DNA of 64,000 nt, taken from assembly GCF_020037015.1 (NCBI RefSeq), contig NZ_JAIQDE010000010.1, forward strand, positions 62,001 through 126,000. Reading direction: 5' to 3'. Each line of letters opens with the position of its first letter. The first letter of the stretch is position 1. Below, in pieces: positions 55,887 through 64,000 of the stretch. This DNA is from Corallococcus sp. AS-1-6 (GTDB lineage Bacteria > Myxococcota > Myxococcia > Myxococcales > Myxococcaceae). The notes beneath the pieces are model-generated. The model did no database searches. It worked only from the letters and a program-made list of their open reading frames with translations, and had not been told where the DNA came from. Both the position numbers and the translations under genes were made by a program.

Positions 55887-56466
55887 GGCCCGGCGCCTTC
55901 TCGTCTCGCAAGTCGTCGCGTCGGTAGACCCCAGACTCCAGCAGGCGCTCCAGGGGGCACTCGCGTCCCCGGGGCCCTGCCCCCGCCCCGCCGGCGCGCA
56001 GACGGTCGTCATCGCGGGGCACCGGGCGGCCGGCAAGACGCGCCTGTTGCCGCTCGTCTCCCAACTGCTCGGCAGGGCCGGGCTGGACCTGGACGCGGAG
56101 CTGGAGCGCCGGCACGGGCGCCCGCTGCGCTCCTGGGTGGCTGAGTCCCCCACCACCTTCCGCGCCGCCGAGCGCGAGACGCTGGGCCTGCTGCCTCCGG
56201 GCAGCGTGGTGGCGGTGGGCGGCGGCTTCCTGTCGCACCATCCTGAGGCGCTCGCGGGGCACTTCACGCTCGTCGTCCCCGTCACCTTCGACACGTACCG
56301 CGAGCGGCTGATGGCGGACACCACGCGCCCGCGGCTGCGCGCGGACGTGTCGCTGGAGGAGGAGCTCCACTCGCTGTTCCATGAACGCGAGGCGCTGCAC
56401 GCCCGCGTGCCCACCATCTCCCTGGCGGACTTCCTCCGGGGGTGTCTTGCCCAGGAGCCCGCGTGA
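55867..56466 (+). CDS. aroK: Shikimate kinase, 199 aa
   Basis: P-loop kinase that phosphorylates shikimate. Walker A GHRAAGKT (51-58), the shikimate-binding Asp in LDLDAELERRHG (74/76), R99 in FRAAERETL, the GGG loop AVGGGFLSHH (118-120) and the lid arginine RPRLR. A 45-residue N-terminal helical extension is not present in minimal AroK. The ATG at 55867 lies inside the end of menG (20-nt overlap). The sequence is divergent but functional residues remain. Confidence 0.85.
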   Translation: MSAPSVEARRLLVSQVVASVDPRLQQALQGALASPGPCPRPAGAQTVVIAGHRAAGKTRLLPLVSQLLGRAGLDLDAELERRHGRPLRSWVAESPTTFRAAERETLGLLPPGSVVAVGGGFLSHHPEALAGHFTLVVPVTFDTYRERLMADTTRPRLRADVSLEEELHSLFHEREALHARVPTISLADFLRGCLAQEPA

Positions 56467-57713
56467 TGGCCACCCGGCGCATCATCACCCTGCCCCCCAC
56501 CCTCACCGGCGCGGACGCCGTGGCCTTCGCGCGCGACGGCCTGAAGCGGGGCGCGGACGTCATCGAGGTGCGGACGGATCTGCACGCGCCCGGCGACATC
56601 GACCCGGAGGCGCTCGCCCGCGTGATGCCGCTGCTCGTCTCCGAGCGTGGAAAGCCGCTGCCGGCGCCGTGGGTCCAGGCCGCGTGGCGCGTGGACCGCG
56701 ACGTGGAGCGCGCGCAGGACATGGACGCGCCGCCGGGGAGGCTGCTCGCGTCGCACCACGCGGAGGGCCCGCTGACGACGGAGGAGGCGCTCCGGCGCTG
56801 GTCCCGCCCCCTCCCGCCGGACGCGCTGGTGAAGCACGTGGAGCCCATGGACGGACCCGCGCACCTGGAGGTGCTGCTCCGGACGCAGGCCGCGCTGTCC
56901 CAGCGCTTCGGCGCCGAGCGCGTCACCGTGCTGGGCATGGGCCCTGTCGCCATTCCCGCGCGCGCGGTGCTGTCGCGCAAGAACGGCCTGGAGTACGTGG
57001 CGATGGGCGGCCCGTGGACGGCGGCCCCGGGACAGCGCCTGCTGGACGACGTGGTGCGCGAGCACCGCAAGGCGAAGGACCCGCTCGCGCTCCGCCTGGG
57101 CATCCTGGGCACCGCCATCGCGCACTCGCGCTCGCCGCGCATCCACCGCCAGCCGTTCGACCGCATCGACCTGGCCGAGGACGCGCCGGTGGAGGCGGTG
57201 GTGGACGCGCTGCTGCCGCACTACGCGGGCTTCGCCGTGACGAGCCCGTTCAAGATGCGGCTCGCGAAGCACACGGGCTCGTCGCTGGACGCCATCAACA
57301 CGCTGGTGCGCCGGGGCTCGCGGTGGGAGTCCTTCAACACCGACACGGAGGGCGCGCGCGCGGTGCTGACGCGCCTGGGCGCGAAGGACGTGCCGGTGCT
57401 GGGCGATGGCGGCTCCACGCAGGCCCTGCGGCTGGTGGCCGCTGAACACGGGCTCGCCCTGCGGGTCGTCAAGCGCGCGGAGATACAAGCACCGCTGTCC
57501 GGGGATTGGGTCTGGACGTGGCCAGACCGCGTGGCCCCCCCTGACAACCTGCGATTCCAGGGGGCACGCGTGGCGGTGATCGCATACGGTGCGCCGGGCC
57601 GGCGCGTCGCCGCGGAGATCGTTCGCCGCGGGGGCACCCCACTCCTGCTCGGGGCGGCGTGGTTCGTCGCCCAGGCCCGGCGGCAGCGACAACTCTGGGA
57701 AACGGCGACATGA
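56466..57713 (+). CDS. aroDE: Bifunctional 3-dehydroquinate dehydratase (type I) / shikimate dehydrogenase, 415 aa
   Basis: A fusion of shikimate steps 3 and 4. The AroD half (1-200) has E34-x-R36 (VIEVRTDL), the general-base His region ASHHAEG (97-98), the Schiff-base lysine K123 (LVKHVE) and GGPWTAAPGQ. The AroE half (208-415) has GTAIAHSRSPRIH, the catalytic K263 (VTSPFK) and D293 (FNTDTEG), AINTLV and a nucleotide loop GDGGSTQA. The AroE part is about 60 residues shorter than usual: the segment between SPRIH and VTSPFK is compressed. The ATG at 56466 shares one base with the aroK stop. Such fusions are known in plants and some bacteria. Confidence 0.88.
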   Translation: MATRRIITLPPTLTGADAVAFARDGLKRGADVIEVRTDLHAPGDIDPEALARVMPLLVSERGKPLPAPWVQAAWRVDRDVERAQDMDAPPGRLLASHHAEGPLTTEEALRRWSRPLPPDALVKHVEPMDGPAHLEVLLRTQAALSQRFGAERVTVLGMGPVAIPARAVLSRKNGLEYVAMGGPWTAAPGQRLLDDVVREHRKAKDPLALRLGILGTAIAHSRSPRIHRQPFDRIDLAEDAPVEAVVDALLPHYAGFAVTSPFKMRLAKHTGSSLDAINTLVRRGSRWESFNTDTEGARAVLTRLGAKDVPVLGDGGSTQALRLVAAEHGLALRVVKRAEIQAPLSGDWVWTWPDRVAPPDNLRFQGARVAVIAYGAPGRRVAAEIVRRGGTPLLLGAAWFVAQARRQRQLWETAT

Positions 57714-58729
57714 ATACCTTTGGAACCCTCTTCCGGTTGACCACGTTTGGCGAGAGCCATGGCCCCGCGCTGGGCTCCGTCATCGACGGCTGTCCCGCAG
57801 GGGTGCCGCTCACGCGCGACATGCTCCAGGCGGCGCTGGATCGCCGGCGTCCCGGGCAGTCCGCGCTGGTGACGGCGCGCAACGAGCCGGACACCGTGGA
57901 GATCCTCTCCGGCGTCTTCCAGGACAAGACGCTGGGCACGCCCATCGCGGCCATTGTGCGCAACACGAACCAGCGCTCGCAGGACTACAACCAGTTGGCC
58001 ACCGTGGACCGGCCGGGCCACGCGGACGCCGTGTGGCGTGAGCGCTACAAGCACCGCGACCACCGGGGCGGCGGCCGCACCAGCGGGCGCGAGACGCTCT
58101 GCCGCGTCATCGGCGGCACCGTCGCGGAGGCGTACCTCGCGCGCGACCTGCCCTCGCTGAGCACCGTCGCCTACGTCTCCCAGGTGGGTGAGCTGGTCGC
58201 CTCCGTCCCGCCGCCGGGCCTCACCCGCGCCATGGTGGACGCGCACGCCACCCGCTGCCCGGACGCCGCCGTGCGCGAGGAGATGTCCCGCCAGATCCTC
58301 GCCGCGAAGGAGGCCGGGGACAGCCTGGGCGGCGCCATCGACGTGCGCGTGGAGGGCCTGCCCGTGGGCCTGGGCGAGCCCATCTTCGGCAAGCTGAAGG
58401 CGCTCATCGCGCAGGCGCTGGGCAGCATCGGCGCGGTCACCGGCGTCGTGTGGGGTCCGCCGGATCTGCTCCAGCGCATCGGCCAGCCCGGCACGAAGTT
58501 CCACGCCGTGAAGGACGCGTACGGCGGCATCCAGGGGGGCCTCGCCAACGGTGAGCCCATGCAGGTGCGCGCCTTCTTCAAGCCGCCCGCGACGCTGGCG
58601 GATCACGCCAAGGGCGGCCGTCACGACCCATGCATCATGCCCCGCGCCGTCCCGGTGCTGGAGGCCATGGTGTCGCTCGTCATCGCCGACCTCGTCCAGC
58701 AGTTCAACGCCCGCCCCCACTCCGCATGA
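57710..58729 (+). CDS. aroC: Chorismate synthase, 339 aa
   Basis: FMN-dependent 1,4-elimination to chorismate, the last shikimate step. Family signatures: LTTFGESHGPALGSVIDGCP, RRRPGQSALVTARNEPDTVE, RPGHADAVWRERY, the GGGRTSGRETLCRVIGG loop, and GGIQGGLANGEPM. Slightly short (E. coli 361). ATGA overlaps join it to aroDE before and aroB after. Confidence 0.96.
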   Translation: MNTFGTLFRLTTFGESHGPALGSVIDGCPAGVPLTRDMLQAALDRRRPGQSALVTARNEPDTVEILSGVFQDKTLGTPIAAIVRNTNQRSQDYNQLATVDRPGHADAVWRERYKHRDHRGGGRTSGRETLCRVIGGTVAEAYLARDLPSLSTVAYVSQVGELVASVPPPGLTRAMVDAHATRCPDAAVREEMSRQILAAKEAGDSLGGAIDVRVEGLPVGLGEPIFGKLKALIAQALGSIGAVTGVVWGPPDLLQRIGQPGTKFHAVKDAYGGIQGGLANGEPMQVRAFFKPPATLADHAKGGRHDPCIMPRAVPVLEAMVSLVIADLVQQFNARPHSA

Positions 58730-59796
58730 GCCCGCTTCCTCCCGGTTCCTACCGCCCCCCCAACGACCGCTGGGGTTCCTTCACGAAGCTCGTCGCCAGG
58801 CTGCCCGAGGGCAGCGTCGCCGTGGTGGACCGCACCGTCGCGCGCTTCCACCCCACGCTCATCCCCGCCATCGAGGCCCGCAAGCCGCGCGCCATCATCC
58901 AGTTGGTCGGCGGTGAGCGCGCCAAGAGCCTCAGCTCGCTCCAGAAGGTGCTCGCGGGGGGAATCATCCTGCCGCGCTCCGGCACGCTCGTCGCCGTGGG
59001 CGGTGGCACCGTCGGCGACGTGGCCACCGTGGCCGCGCACCTGCTCAAGCGCGGCGTGCGGCTGTTGCAGGTGCCCACCACGCTGCTCGCGGCGGTGGAC
59101 AGCAGCCTGGGCGGCAAGGGCGCGGTGGACCTGACGGTGCGGGGCCGCGTGGTGAAGAACCCCGCGGGCGTCTTCCACTACGCGGATGAGACGTGGCTGT
59201 GCCCGGAGCTGTACGCCACGCTGTCCGACGCGCAGGTGCGCGAGGGCTCCATCGAGGCGTGGAAGATGGTCGCGTCGCTGGATGGGTCCCTCTTCAAGCG
59301 CTACGTGCGCACGCCGCCGTCGCTGGAGAAGCTGGTGAAGGACGCGCGCGGCCTGAAGGAGGACGTCTGCTCGAAGGACCCCTACGAGCACCAGGGGCTG
59401 CGCCGCGTGCTCAACTTCGGCCACACCTTCGGCCACGTGCTGGAGAGCCTGTCTCGCTTCAAGCTGTCGCACGGCGACGCGGTGGGCCTGGGCATCCTCT
59501 GGGCCCTGGACGTGGGCCGGCACCTGGGCATCACCCCGGAGCCCGTGGCGCATGAAGTGGAGCGCGCGCTGGCGCGGGGCCCGGGCGTGCTCGGGCGTGA
59601 CCGCGCCGCGGAGCTGGCCCACCGCGCGCCGCTGAAGGACGTGGTCGCGCTGCTGGACGCCGACAAGAAGGCCGGCGCCAACGGCGAGCTGCGCATGGTG
59701 CTGCTCACCGCCGTGGGCACCGCCGAGGTCGTGGATGTGATGCCCAAGACGTGGCGGGCCCTGTGGCCCGCCTGGACCCGTGGAGCCCGCCCGTGA
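58726..59796 (+). CDS. aroB: 3-Dehydroquinate synthase, 356 aa
   Basis: NAD- and metal-dependent cyclisation of DAHP, the second shikimate step. GTLVAVGGGTVGDVATVAAHL, VPTTLLAAVDSSLGGKGAVDL and the metal-binding histidines in LNFGHTFGHVLE are present, plus R/K residues of the phosphate site. The ATG overlaps the aroC stop by 4 nt and its own TGA overlaps the aroA GTG. Confidence 0.94.
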   Translation: MSPLPPGSYRPPNDRWGSFTKLVARLPEGSVAVVDRTVARFHPTLIPAIEARKPRAIIQLVGGERAKSLSSLQKVLAGGIILPRSGTLVAVGGGTVGDVATVAAHLLKRGVRLLQVPTTLLAAVDSSLGGKGAVDLTVRGRVVKNPAGVFHYADETWLCPELYATLSDAQVREGSIEAWKMVASLDGSLFKRYVRTPPSLEKLVKDARGLKEDVCSKDPYEHQGLRRVLNFGHTFGHVLESLSRFKLSHGDAVGLGILWALDVGRHLGITPEPVAHEVERALARGPGVLGRDRAAELAHRAPLKDVVALLDADKKAGANGELRMVLLTAVGTAEVVDVMPKTWRALWPAWTRGARP

Positions 59797-61088
59797 GCCA
59801 CGCCTCGCCGAACCGCCTCACCGTCGACCCGAGCGCCTTGAGCGCCTCACCGCTCACCCCGCCCGTGTCGAAGTCGGACGCCCAGCGCGCCCTGGTGTTG
59901 GGACACCTCACGGGCGCCTGGCCGCTGCCGTCGGTGCAGGCGGAGTCGGACGAGGACCTCCCCGCGGACGTGCGCGTGCTGCGCCGGGGCGTGGAGGCCC
60001 TGCGCCTTCCCGCGGGCCCCGTGCGCGACGTGGACTGCGCGGACGGCGGCGCCCCCTTCCGCATCCTCGTCACGCAGGCCGCGGTGACGCCCGGCGCGCG
60101 CGTGCGCTTCACCGGCACGCCCCGCTTGGGTGAGCGCCCGCACGGACCGCTCTTCACGTCGCTCAAGGAGGCCCTGGGCCCCGCGGGCCTGACGCTCACC
60201 GAGGGCGCCCCGTGGCCGGTGGAGCTGCACGCGCCCCTGGACACCTCCAGGGTCGCGCCGGTGTTCCGCGTCCCGGGCGCGCAGAGCAGCCAGTACGCCT
60301 CCAGCCTGCTGCTGGGCTGCGCGGAGCGCTTCCTGCGGGAGAGGCGCGCGTGGAGCGTGGAGATCGAAGGCACGCTCACCAGCGCCGGCTACATGGACCT
60401 CACGGTGGCGTGGCTGCGCCGCTTCGGCTTCACCGTGGAACAGTCCGGAGGTCACTATTCCGTCACGGGTTATCAGGCGCCTGAATCCGTGCCATCACTG
60501 CCAGGCGACTGGTCCTCGCTGGGCTATCTGGTGCTCATCGCCTGGCGCACGGGCGGCACGGTGGAGCGCGCGGAGCCCCAGAGCGCCCACCCGGACCAGG
60601 CGATCCTCCGGCTGGCCGCCGAAGTGGGCCTGAGGATGCTCCCGTCCGGCGCGCCCAACACGTGGCGCTTCGAGGGCGAAGCCACGGGCGAGCTGCGCGC
60701 GACGGGCAAGGAGTGCCCGGACCTGCTGCCCACGCTGGCGGCGCTCGCGTGCGTGCTGCCCCGCCCCACCACGCTCAGCGACGTGGGCATCCTGCGGGTC
60801 AAGGAGAGCGACCGGCTGGAGGGCATCCGCACGCTGGTGTCGGCCTACGGCGGCACCACGGAACTGTCGGCCGGAGCCGACAGTGAGTCGCTCCGCATCC
60901 TCCCGCCGAAGGTGAAGCCCGCGCGCTTCGCCATGGACAGCCGGGGCGACCACCGCCTGGCGATGTCAGCGGCCACCCTGTGTGTGCTGTCCGGGGTGCC
61001 GCTGGAGCTGACGGGGCCGGAGTGCGTGGAGAAGAGCTTCCCGGGCTTCTGGCGGCAGCTCGCGCGGGCCGGCGTCCGCTATTCCTGA
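59793..61088 (+). CDS. aroA: EPSP synthase (3-phosphoshikimate 1-carboxyvinyltransferase), divergent, 431 aa
   Basis: Transfers enolpyruvyl from PEP to shikimate-3-phosphate. Recognisable elements: PPVSKSDAQRALVLG (for the usual PGSKS), SSQYASSLLLG, the catalytic Asp in CPDLLPTLAAL, RVKESDRLEG and GDHRLAMSAATL. The glycine-loop region normally reading NAGTxxR is replaced by DCADGGAPFRIL, so this is an atypical family member. GTG at 59793 in a GTGA overlap with aroB. Last gene of the aro operon; no clear terminator before gltA. Confidence 0.88.
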   Translation: MSHASPNRLTVDPSALSASPLTPPVSKSDAQRALVLGHLTGAWPLPSVQAESDEDLPADVRVLRRGVEALRLPAGPVRDVDCADGGAPFRILVTQAAVTPGARVRFTGTPRLGERPHGPLFTSLKEALGPAGLTLTEGAPWPVELHAPLDTSRVAPVFRVPGAQSSQYASSLLLGCAERFLRERRAWSVEIEGTLTSAGYMDLTVAWLRRFGFTVEQSGGHYSVTGYQAPESVPSLPGDWSSLGYLVLIAWRTGGTVERAEPQSAHPDQAILRLAAEVGLRMLPSGAPNTWRFEGEATGELRATGKECPDLLPTLAALACVLPRPTTLSDVGILRVKESDRLEGIRTLVSAYGGTTELSAGADSESLRILPPKVKPARFAMDSRGDHRLAMSAATLCVLSGVPLELTGPECVEKSFPGFWRQLARAGVRYS

Positions 61089-61174
61089 GCGGGCGCGCGG
61101 ACCAGAAACTTCGCCTCCCGGACTTATCGTTCTTTTTTGTTGAAAGCGTCCGCCGCCCTGTGAAATCTCCGCCC

Positions 61175-62476
61175 ATGCCCAAGGACACGCTGACCGTCAC
61201 CGACAATCGGACCGGGAAGACGTACGAGATCCCGATCGAGAACGGCTGTATCCGCACCCCCGACCTGCGCCAGATCAAGACCGGCAGCGATGACTTCGGT
61301 CTGATGGGTTACGACCCCGCGTTCCTGAACACGGCGAACTGTAAGAGCGCCATCACGTTCATCGACGGTGACAAGGGCATCCTCGAGTACCGCGGCTACC
61401 CCATCGAGCAGCTCGCGGAGAAGTCCTCCTTCCTGGAGGTGGCCTACCTGCTGCTGAAGGGCGAGCTGCCCACGCAGAAGGAGCTGGACAACTTCACGTT
61501 CAACGTGACCCACCACACGCTGGTTCACGAGAACATCAAGTCCTTCATCGACGGGTTCCGCTACGACGCGCACCCCATGGCGATGCTGGGCTCCACGGTG
61601 GCGGCGCTGTCCGCGTTCTACCCGGACGCGAAGAACATCAAGGACGCACGCAGCCGTGAGATCCAGATCACGCGCCTCATCGCGAAGATGCCCACCCTCG
61701 CCGCGTTCTCGTACCGGCACGCGATGGGCCTGCCGTTCGTCTACCCGGACAACGACCTGTCCTACGTCGCCAACTTCCTGGCGATGATCAAGCGCATCGG
61801 CACGAGCGCCTTCAAGGTGCACCCCACGCTGGAGAAGGCGCTGGACGTGCTCTTCATCCTGCACGCGGACCACGAGCAGAACTGCTCCACCACGTCCGTG
61901 CGCACGGTGGGCTCCTCGCAGGTGGACCCCTACTCCGCGGTCGCCGCGGGCGTGGGCGCGCTCTACGGCCCGCTGCACGGCGGCGCCAACGAGGCGGTGC
62001 TCCGCATGCTCCGCGAGATTGGCAGCAAGGCCAACATCCCGGAGTTCATCAAGCAGGTGAAGGGCGGCGAGGGCGAGAAGAAGCTCATGGGCTTCGGCCA
62101 CCGCGTCTACAAGTCCTACGACCCGCGCGCGAAGGTCATCAAGCGCGTGGCGGACGAGGTCTTCGACGTGACGGGCAAGAACCCGCTGCTGGAGATCGCG
62201 CTCGAACTGGAGCGCATCGCGCTCGAGGACGAGTACTTCGTGAAGCGCAAGCTGTACCCGAACGTCGACTTCTACTCGGGCCTCATCTACGAGGCGATGG
62301 GCTTCCAGGCGGAGATGTTCCCCGTCCTGTTCGCCATCCCCCGCACGGTGGGCTGGTGCGCGCAGTGGGAGGAGATGGTGACGGACAACGAGCAGAAGAT
62401 CGCCCGTCCCCGTCAGGTCTACACGGGCTCCGCCCGCCGCGACTACGTCGCCCGCGAGAAGCGGACCGGCAAGTAG
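61175..62476 (+). CDS. gltA: Citrate synthase, type II, 433 aa
   Basis: Condenses acetyl-CoA and oxaloacetate. The catalytic histidines are in ILHADHEQNCSTTSVR and GPLHGGANEAVL, and the Asp in FYSGLIYEAMGF; GFGHRVYKSYDPRA is diagnostic. The N-terminal beta domain (TYEIPIENGCIRTPDLRQIK) makes it the large Gram-negative hexameric type, usually NADH-sensitive. The ATG at 61175 fits homology. The 86-bp upstream gap contains a T-rich run (61131-61139) and could hold its own promoter or attenuate readthrough from aroA. A strong terminator follows. Confidence 0.97.
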   Translation: MPKDTLTVTDNRTGKTYEIPIENGCIRTPDLRQIKTGSDDFGLMGYDPAFLNTANCKSAITFIDGDKGILEYRGYPIEQLAEKSSFLEVAYLLLKGELPTQKELDNFTFNVTHHTLVHENIKSFIDGFRYDAHPMAMLGSTVAALSAFYPDAKNIKDARSREIQITRLIAKMPTLAAFSYRHAMGLPFVYPDNDLSYVANFLAMIKRIGTSAFKVHPTLEKALDVLFILHADHEQNCSTTSVRTVGSSQVDPYSAVAAGVGALYGPLHGGANEAVLRMLREIGSKANIPEFIKQVKGGEGEKKLMGFGHRVYKSYDPRAKVIKRVADEVFDVTGKNPLLEIALELERIALEDEYFVKRKLYPNVDFYSGLIYEAMGFQAEMFPVLFAIPRTVGWCAQWEEMVTDNEQKIARPRQVYTGSARRDYVAREKRTGK

Positions 62477-62505
62477 TCACCGGCCGCCAGGGCCGCTGAA
62501 GCACG

Positions 62506-62551
62506 AAGGGGCGCGGGACTCGAAGCGTGAGTCCCCCGCCCCTTTCGCTTT
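62506..62551 (+). terminator. Rho-independent terminator of gltA
   Basis: 16-bp stem 62506-62521 / 62529-62544 with one mismatch and a 7-nt loop, followed by CGCTTTT. Lies 30 bp past the gltA stop and next to the convergent ligase gene. Confidence 0.85.
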
Positions 62552-62554
62552 TCC

Positions 62555-64000
62555 CTAACCGTGGGCGGCGACGGGGCCGCCGGGCTCGCTGTAGAGCGCG
62601 TCGATGACGTCCGCGTACTTCTGCTCCACCACCTTGCGGCGCATCTTCATGCTGGGCGTGAGCTCCCCGCCGTCGATGGAGAACTCCCCCGGCAACACGC
62701 GGAAGCGCTTGATGGTCTCGAAGCGGGACAGCTTCGGGTTCACGTCCCGCTCGAAGGCCTCCTGCAGGTGCTGCTGGAGCCGCGCGTCGTTCACCAGCGC
62801 GGCCACGTCCTCCGGCCAGCCCTTCTCCCGCGCCAGCTTCCGCGCCCGGTCCGGCTCCAGCGTCACCAGCGCCACCAGGTAGTTGCGCCGGTCGCCCACC
62901 ACCAGCGCGTGCCCCACGGGGGACACGGCCTTGAGCAGCTCCTCGATGTTCGCGGGCGACGTCTTCTTGCCGCCGGAGGTGACGATGATCTCCTTCTTGC
63001 GCCCGGTGATGCGCAGGAAGCCCTCGGAGTCCAGTTGCCCCACGTCGCCCGTGTGCAGCCACCCGTCCGCCAGCAGCTCCTGCGTGGCCTCTGGGTTGCG
63101 GTGGTAGCCCAGGCACACGTTGCCGCCCTGGACGAGGATCTCCCCGTCCTCCGCGATGCGCACCTCCACGCCCAGCATGGGGCGGCCCACCGTGCCCAGC
63201 CGGGCGCACTCGGCGGTGCTCACCGTGGCGGGGCCGGACACCTCCGTCATGCCCCACACCTCCAGCAGGACGACGTCGATGGAGGCGAAGAAGTCCAGCA
63301 CGTCCCGGCCGATGGGCGCCGCGGAGGTGGCGTACAGCTTCGCCTTCTCCAGGCCGATGCGCGTCTTCAACGGATGGAACACCAGCCGCCGGGCCAGCGC
63401 GAACTTGGCCTCCATGAGCGACGGGACGCGCTCCTGGCTCAACACGCGCGTGTTGCGCTCCAGCGCCGTGGCGCGGGCCCACTCCACCAGCCGGCGCTTC
63501 AGGGGCGGCTGCGCGGCGAGGCCCTCCTCCGCCTTCGTCTTGAACTTCTCCCAGACGCGCGGCACCGCGAAGAAGAGGGTGGGACGCACGTCCTTGAGGT
63601 TCTGGCCCAGCGCGTCCAGCGAGTCCGCGAAGTACACCTGCATGCCCAACAGCAGCGGGCTGTGCAGGGAGACGATCTGCTCCGCGATGTGCGACAGCGG
63701 CAGGTACGACACCAGCCGCTCGTCCTCCATGTCCTGGAAGCCCAGGGTGTCGCCCAACTGCTTCGCCGTCCAGGCGAGGTTGCGGTGGCTGAGCGCCACG
63801 CCCTTGGGCTGGCCGGTGGTGCCGGACGTGTAGATGAGCGTGGCGAGCGCGTCCGGGCGGAGCGAGTGGACGCCGTCCCAGTAGGGGGCCTCGTCCGCCT
63901 TCGCGCCGGAGGCCAGCACGTCCGCGTAGCGCAGCACGCCCTCGGGCAGCGGCGTGGGCGCGTCCACCACGATGAGGTGCTGGAGCGCGGGCAGCCGCTT
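62555..64000 (-). CDS. Long-chain fatty acid-CoA ligase (FadD15/FAA1-like), 5' end beyond window
   Basis: ATP-dependent acyl-CoA synthetase of the ANL superfamily. The frame is open to base 64000, so the N-terminal part (about 100-130 residues) is missing; an internal ATG at 63970 is unlikely to be the start. Visible motifs: ALATLIYTSGTTGQPKGVAL (P-loop), EVWGMTEVSGPATVS, the hinge WLHTGDVGQLDSEGFLRITG, and the FAA1-type RKKEIIVTSGGKKTSPANIE. A catalytic Lys in MKMRRKVVEQKY closes the C-terminal domain. Typical of eukaryote-like long-chain ligases common in myxobacteria. Convergent with gltA. Confidence 0.92.
   Translation of the reverse strand, partial: KRLPALQHLIVVDAPTPLPEGVLRYADVLASGAKADEAPYWDGVHSLRPDALATLIYTSGTTGQPKGVALSHRNLAWTAKQLGDTLGFQDMEDERLVSYLPLSHIAEQIVSLHSPLLLGMQVYFADSLDALGQNLKDVRPTLFFAVPRVWEKFKTKAEEGLAAQPPLKRRLVEWARATALERNTRVLSQERVPSLMEAKFALARRLVFHPLKTRIGLEKAKLYATSAAPIGRDVLDFFASIDVVLLEVWGMTEVSGPATVSTAECARLGTVGRPMLGVEVRIAEDGEILVQGGNVCLGYHRNPEATQELLADGWLHTGDVGQLDSEGFLRITGRKKEIIVTSGGKKTSPANIEELLKAVSPVGHALVVGDRRNYLVALVTLEPDRARKLAREKGWPEDVAALVNDARLQQHLQEAFERDVNPKLSRFETIKRFRVLPGEFSIDGGELTPSMKMRRKVVEQKYADVIDALYSEPGGPVAAHG

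Noticed and set aside
55152-57692. 846-codon minus-strand frame across menG, aroK and aroDE
   Set aside because: Antisense shadow of three recognised genes.

Overview
The window is about 64 kb of very GC-rich DNA, densely coded, with GTG and TTG starts and no insertion sequences, prophage or CRISPR. It looks like a chromosome segment of a myxobacterium, suborder Cystobacterineae (Myxococcus/Corallococcus type). The best marker is the encapsulin locus (encB-encA at 17391-18808): the shell protein matches, from memory, the Myxococcus xanthus EncA sequence almost throughout. The order icd-mdh-sdhA-sdhB-sucC-sucD also recalls M. xanthus. Genus assignment is inference; no database was searched.

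Layout. (1) 1-6477, minus: a YqiJ-like membrane protein, a YqiK-type flotillin and a very large 'DNA repair ATPase' that runs off the left edge. (2) 6638-12945: single genes: topoisomerase IB, a 2OG-Fe(II) oxygenase, a small acidic protein, a patatin lipase, a lipase-like hydrolase with a clear promoter/operator, and a PPOX-family flavoprotein divergent from a LysR regulator. (3) 12988-13213: two identical initiator tRNA genes. (4) 13317-17321, minus: a five-S1-domain protein with an RGG-rich head, and MurJ. (5) 17391-22748, plus: encapsulin cargo and shell, an NtrC-type regulator, an M23 peptidase and an outer-membrane barrel. (6) 22785-30267, minus: rsmI, yraN, a degenerate YhaN/SMC-like membrane protein, then rplS-trmD-rimM-khpA-rpsP, rlmN and ndk. 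(7) 30310-37935, minus: sucD, sucC, sdhB, sdhA, mdh and icd. (8) 38115-46556: an accessory-looking block with an orphan HATPase-like protein, a PilZ protein with a large C-terminal domain, a heme-oxygenase-like diiron oxidase, an FAD hydroxylase, a methyltransferase, a small protein and a P450. (9) 46664-61088: a menaquinone operon (menF-D-H-A-C-E, minus) divergent from an operon (aroF-menG-aroK-aroDE-aroC-aroB-aroA, plus) that encodes all seven shikimate steps plus the last menaquinone methylation. (10) 61175-64000: citrate synthase with a strong terminator, and a partial long-chain acyl-CoA synthetase.

How it fits together. Regions 6, 7, 9 and 10 are core metabolism: translation and RNA modification, the TCA cycle from citrate synthase to malate, and the full route from PEP plus erythrose-4-phosphate through chorismate to menaquinone, the quinone that the encoded succinate dehydrogenase would be expected to reduce. 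The aro and men operons fire outward from a 147-bp divergent region with a consensus-like promoter and a perfect 8-bp-arm palindrome at the predicted start of transcription.

Most worth follow-up: the YqiJ-flotillin-ATPase module; the uncharacterised oxidase/P450/methyltransferase block with its PilZ protein; the SMC-like protein that lacks a P-loop and carries a membrane hairpin; the G9 tract in encB that could switch cargo targeting off; and the aro/men control region. Several genes lack a Shine-Dalgarno and have a TAGNGT-like element 6-11 nt before the start codon, suggesting leaderless transcription.
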